Program-made: the position numbers and the translations under genes
Assembly: GCA_013213915.1 (NCBI GenBank)
Contig: JABSRK010000212.1
Location: 1 to 6,613 of the forward strand
Length of the DNA stretch: 6,613 nucleotides
Reading direction: 5' to 3'
Origin: Planctomycetota bacterium
GTDB lineage: Bacteria > Planctomycetota > GCA-002687715
Shown here: one piece after another, positions 4,609 to 6,613 of the stretch
How the letters are laid out: every line of letters begins with the position of its first letter
How positions within the stretch are numbered: the first letter of the stretch is position 1
Notes under the pieces: model-generated
What the model was told of the DNA's origin: nothing
The model's database searches: none
The model's input: only the letters and a program-made list of their open reading frames with translations

Positions 4609-5790
4609 CTATCCGAAGAACATGATACCGAGAAGAGGGATGCCCACGAAGGTGCCTCCCATGAAGAGCAGGAGCCACCACTTGGAGGCCACTGTTGCCC
4701 GCGCGAGACCTTCACTCAATCGGATCGGGATCATGCGCACCCGTTCGATGGGGTAGAGGATGAGGATGCCAGTCAGATTGAAGAGCAGGTGTACGAACGC
4801 GATGGCGAGCCCGGCCGGCCCGGTAGCGACGGCGGCCAGTAGCGCTGTGATGGTGGTCCCCATGTTCGCGCCGAGCATGATCGGAAGACCATTCGCGTGA
4901 GACAGCAGCCCGGCACCGAACATGGGAATCAGGATCGAGGTGGTGATGCTCGATGATTGGACCGCGGCGGTGATCAACATGCCGATCAACATGCCCACGA
5001 CCCCGCTCTTCTGCAGGGTCCGATTCATGATCCGCTCGAAGCGCGTGGCCATCAGGGCTCGCATGTTCTTGGTGATGAACACGAGGCAGAGGAAGATCAG
5101 GCCGATGCCCACGGCGATCATCGTGCCGTGGAGGAAGGTGCCCGAGATCCCCAACACGTCCTTCGCCAAGAACTCTATGGCCTTGTAGCCCTCCTTCACT
5201 GCGCTCTTCACGGGGCTGTCGAACTTCATCCCGTCACCGAGTTGGAGCGTCTGGACGAGCCAGACAGCCGAGCTCCGCAGGAAGCCTGTCGCGAGCTCGA
5301 CAGGCAGCAGGATGGCCACCGTGATCAGATTGAAGAAGTCGTGCATGGTCGCGCCGCCGAATGCACGTTCGAATTCGACATCGCGCGTGACGTGGCCGAG
5401 CGCAGCCAGTGTGCACGTGACCGTGGTCCCGATGTTCGCCCCCATGACCATCGGTATGAACGGCTCGATGGCGTCCTCGAGACCAACCCCGGTTTGGGCG
5501 GTCTGGAAAGCGGCAGCGACAATCAAGCTCGTCGTCACCGAGGAGGACTGCACCAAGACCGTGGCGAGGATGCCAACTGACAGCGCGGCGAACGGGTTCC
5601 TGATCGCCTGGATCATTCCCTCTGCTTCACTGGCCCCCATGGACTTGAGCGTGGACGACAGCGCGGTGATGCCGACCAGGAAGAGATAGAGGAGGCCCAG
5701 GACCAGGAGAGATCGCAGCCAGGGGTTCGTGCCCCGGTTTCCATCTTTGAAGGGCTTGGTGGAGATCGGTGGCAGTGTCGCGGATCGCAT
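4609..5790 (-). CDS. Na+/phosphate cotransporter, NptA/SLC34 (PNaS) family
   Basis: This 393-residue inner-membrane protein is a sodium-coupled inorganic phosphate transporter. The inverted-repeat architecture of the family is plain. Repeat one has VLVQSSSVTTS (about residues 78-88) and GANIGTTVT (117-125). Repeat two has AAVQSSSITTS (275-285) and GANMGTTIT (307-315). The two QSSSxTTS re-entrant loops carry substrate and sodium ligands and are intact. About eight to ten hydrophobic helices are visible, starting near residue 27. Length matches the transporter core without the C-terminal PhoU extension found in many bacterial members; a PhoU-like protein follows instead as a separate gene six bases downstream. 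The ATG at 5790 has no good ribosome binding site, but the nearest upstream in-frame codon is a stop (13 codons away) with no other start between. No PhoB box was recognised upstream, so phosphate control is unproven. Confidence 0.94.
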   Translation of the reverse strand: MRSATLPPISTKPFKDGNRGTNPWLRSLLVLGLLYLFLVGITALSSTLKSMGASEAEGMIQAIRNPFAALSVGILATVLVQSSSVTTSLIVAAAFQTAQTGVGLEDAIEPFIPMVMGANIGTTVTCTLAALGHVTRDVEFERAFGGATMHDFFNLITVAILLPVELATGFLRSSAVWLVQTLQLGDGMKFDSPVKSAVKEGYKAIEFLAKDVLGISGTFLHGTMIAVGIGLIFLCLVFITKNMRALMATRFERIMNRTLQKSGVVGMLIGMLITAAVQSSSITTSILIPMFGAGLLSHANGLPIMLGANMGTTITALLAAVATGPAGLAIAFVHLLFNLTGILILYPIERVRMIPIRLSEGLARATVASKWWLLLFMGGTFVGIPLLGIMFFG

Positions 5791-5825
5791 CGAGTGGAAG
5801 CTGTTTCGGTCAGACGATGATCGTT

Positions 5826-5844
5826 CTCAGGCGTGGCTCTTGAG
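5826..5844. repeat. Small hairpin in the cotransporter leader
   Basis: CTCAGG and CTTGAG, separated by seven bases, can form six pairs including one G-U. It lies about 36-54 bases before the cotransporter ATG. No T-run follows on either strand. It may be chance. Confidence 0.2.
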
Positions 5845-5851
5845 CGCTGTT

Positions 5852-5863
5852 CCGTGCGCACGG
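5852..5863. promoter_or_regulatory. 12-bp perfect palindrome between ligA and the cotransporter gene
   Basis: CCGTGCGCACGG is its own reverse complement. It is loosely framed by GCGCT (5844-5848) and AGCGC (5870-5874), giving an imperfect larger dyad. It lies 62 bases upstream of the cotransporter ATG and 53 bases after the ligA stop, a sensible place for an operator. No known binding motif is recognised, and GC-rich palindromes arise by chance fairly often. Confidence 0.3.
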
Positions 5864-5916
5864 TAGCGGAGCGCGGTTATCCGATGAAGGGTGGAGGATC
5901 TCGATTAATCTCATCT

Positions 5917-6613
5917 TCACTGGATCGGGGAATCCCCTCCGGCCAGCCAGGCGCGGAGCTGGTCCTCAGTGAGGATGGGGACGCCTGACTTCCCGGCTTG
6001 CTCGAGCTTGGAGCCCGCTCTCTCTCCTGCGAGGAGAAAGGTGGTGTTCCTGGAGACGCTCGACGCCACCCTCGCTCCGTGCTCCTTGAGCAATGCCTGC
6101 GCCTCCTTGCGCGACAGCCCGGGAAGCGTGCCCGTGACCACGGCGGTCATGCCGTCGAGGACGGCGCCTGCCGTCGCTCGCACGGGCTCAGGGTAGCTGA
6201 TCCCGACCTCGACCAGGTCTCGCACCAGGGCGGCGTGGCGCGGCTCGTCGAACCAGGCGCGCAGGCTCTTCGCGACGACGGGACCGACGCCATCAATGGC
6301 GGCGAGGATCTCCTCGTCCATGGCGCAGAGGCCTTCCAGGGTGCGGCTCTCGACGGCAACGATCTCGGCGACGACCTCGCCCACGTGGCGGATGCCCAGC
6401 CCGCACACGAGGCGGGCCAAGGTGGTGTGTCGCGTGCGATCCAGGGCGCCCACCAGGTTCTCGGCAGACTTGTCGCCCATGCGATCCAGGGCTGCCAGGG
6501 TCTTCAGGTCGAGCCGGAACAGGTCAGCCGGGGTCTTCACGTGACCTTCGTCCACCAGTTGGTCCACCAACTTCTCCCCGAGGCCCTGGATGTCGAGGGC
6601 GTCCTGGGCTGCG
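5917..6613 (-). CDS. ligA: NAD+-dependent DNA ligase LigA, C-terminal part (5' end outside window)
   Basis: LigA seals nicks in duplex DNA during replication and repair, using NAD+ to form the enzyme adenylate. The visible 231 residues are the C-terminal third of a protein normally near 670 residues. The frame is open to the window edge and starts with DALDIQGLGEK, the conserved stretch just after the zinc finger, so the true start lies beyond 6613. In order there follow QLVDEGHVKTPADLFRL, KSAENL, helix-hairpin-helix DNA-binding elements CGLGIRHVGEVVAE (about visible residues 70-83) and IDGVGPVVAKSL (about 106-117), then a BRCT domain (about 154-225). The BRCT domain shows VVTGTLPGLSRKEA, SVSRNTTFLLAGERAGSKLEQA and ILTEDQLRAWL. 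The nucleotidyl-transferase and zinc-finger parts cannot be assessed here. An internal ATG at 6570 is not a start. No terminator with a T-run follows the stop. Confidence 0.97.
   Translation of the reverse strand, partial: AAQDALDIQGLGEKLVDQLVDEGHVKTPADLFRLDLKTLAALDRMGDKSAENLVGALDRTRHTTLARLVCGLGIRHVGEVVAEIVAVESRTLEGLCAMDEEILAAIDGVGPVVAKSLRAWFDEPRHAALVRDLVEVGISYPEPVRATAGAVLDGMTAVVTGTLPGLSRKEAQALLKEHGARVASSVSRNTTFLLAGERAGSKLEQAGKSGVPILTEDQLRAWLAGGDSPIQ

Noticed and set aside
3883..4842. Plus-strand open frame of 319 codons opposite the PhoU and cotransporter genes
   Set aside because: It crosses two recognised genes antisense, and its composition is that expected from reverse reading of their codons. 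No family motif was seen.
4957..5580. Plus-strand open frame rich in Asp, His, Arg and Glu opposite the cotransporter
   Set aside because: The periodic charged composition is the reverse reading of hydrophobic membrane-helix codons.
5791..5916. PhoB box before the cotransporter gene
   Set aside because: No pair of CTGTCAT-like half-sites was found on either strand.
1..6613. CRISPR array, tRNA/rRNA genes, transposase, attachment sites or long direct repeats
   Set aside because: Read through on both strands, nothing of these kinds was seen; every stretch over 300 bases is covered by a gene.

Overview
The window is gene-dense, high-GC bacterial DNA with almost all genes on the minus strand and short gaps between them. 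It holds seven complete protein genes, the start of an eighth (groEL, running off the left edge) and the end of a ninth (ligA, whose 5' part lies beyond the right edge). No RNA gene, CRISPR array, insertion sequence or integration scar was seen. NAD-dependent ligase, groESL, a membrane-anchored HEAT-like protein and a TPR membrane protein fit a Gram-negative-type bacterium with a large genome. The style of the orphan receiver and of the hypothetical proteins resembles Planctomycetota or a related phylum. That placement is a low-confidence impression, not something the sequence proves.

Left block (1-1253, minus strand): a stand-alone response-regulator receiver gene (867-1253), then groES (541-831), then groEL (start at 510). 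The receiver gene stops 35 nt before groES, and that gap holds a perfect 7-bp GC hairpin directly followed by the groES ribosome binding site. Receiver, groES and groEL could therefore be read as one transcript. This is the most unusual arrangement in the window.

Middle (1254-2683): a divergent intergenic region with several short perfect dyads separates the receiver gene from a plus-strand gene. That gene encodes a 399-residue protein with one N-terminal membrane segment, a Gly/Ala/Pro-rich linker and a helical, HEAT-like body. It ends back to back with the next minus-strand gene, the two stop codons forming TGATCA.

Right block (2684-5790, minus strand, transcribed right to left): a Na+/phosphate cotransporter of the NptA/SLC34 type, a separate PhoU-domain protein 6 nt downstream, thiamine-phosphate synthase (thiE) 34 nt further on, and a membrane protein with a TPR-like tail that begins with GTG one base after the thiE stop. 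The transporter/PhoU pair is probably one phosphate-uptake module. The thiE/TPR pair looks translationally coupled. The four genes may form one operon.

Right edge (5917-6613): the C-terminal helix-hairpin-helix and BRCT part of NAD-dependent DNA ligase, separated from the transporter gene by 126 nt containing a 12-bp palindrome.

I did not find a convincing wholly new system. The best leads are the receiver-groESL linkage, the split transporter/PhoU pair with a degenerate second PhoU motif, and a thiE product with proline in place of a normally conserved lysine.
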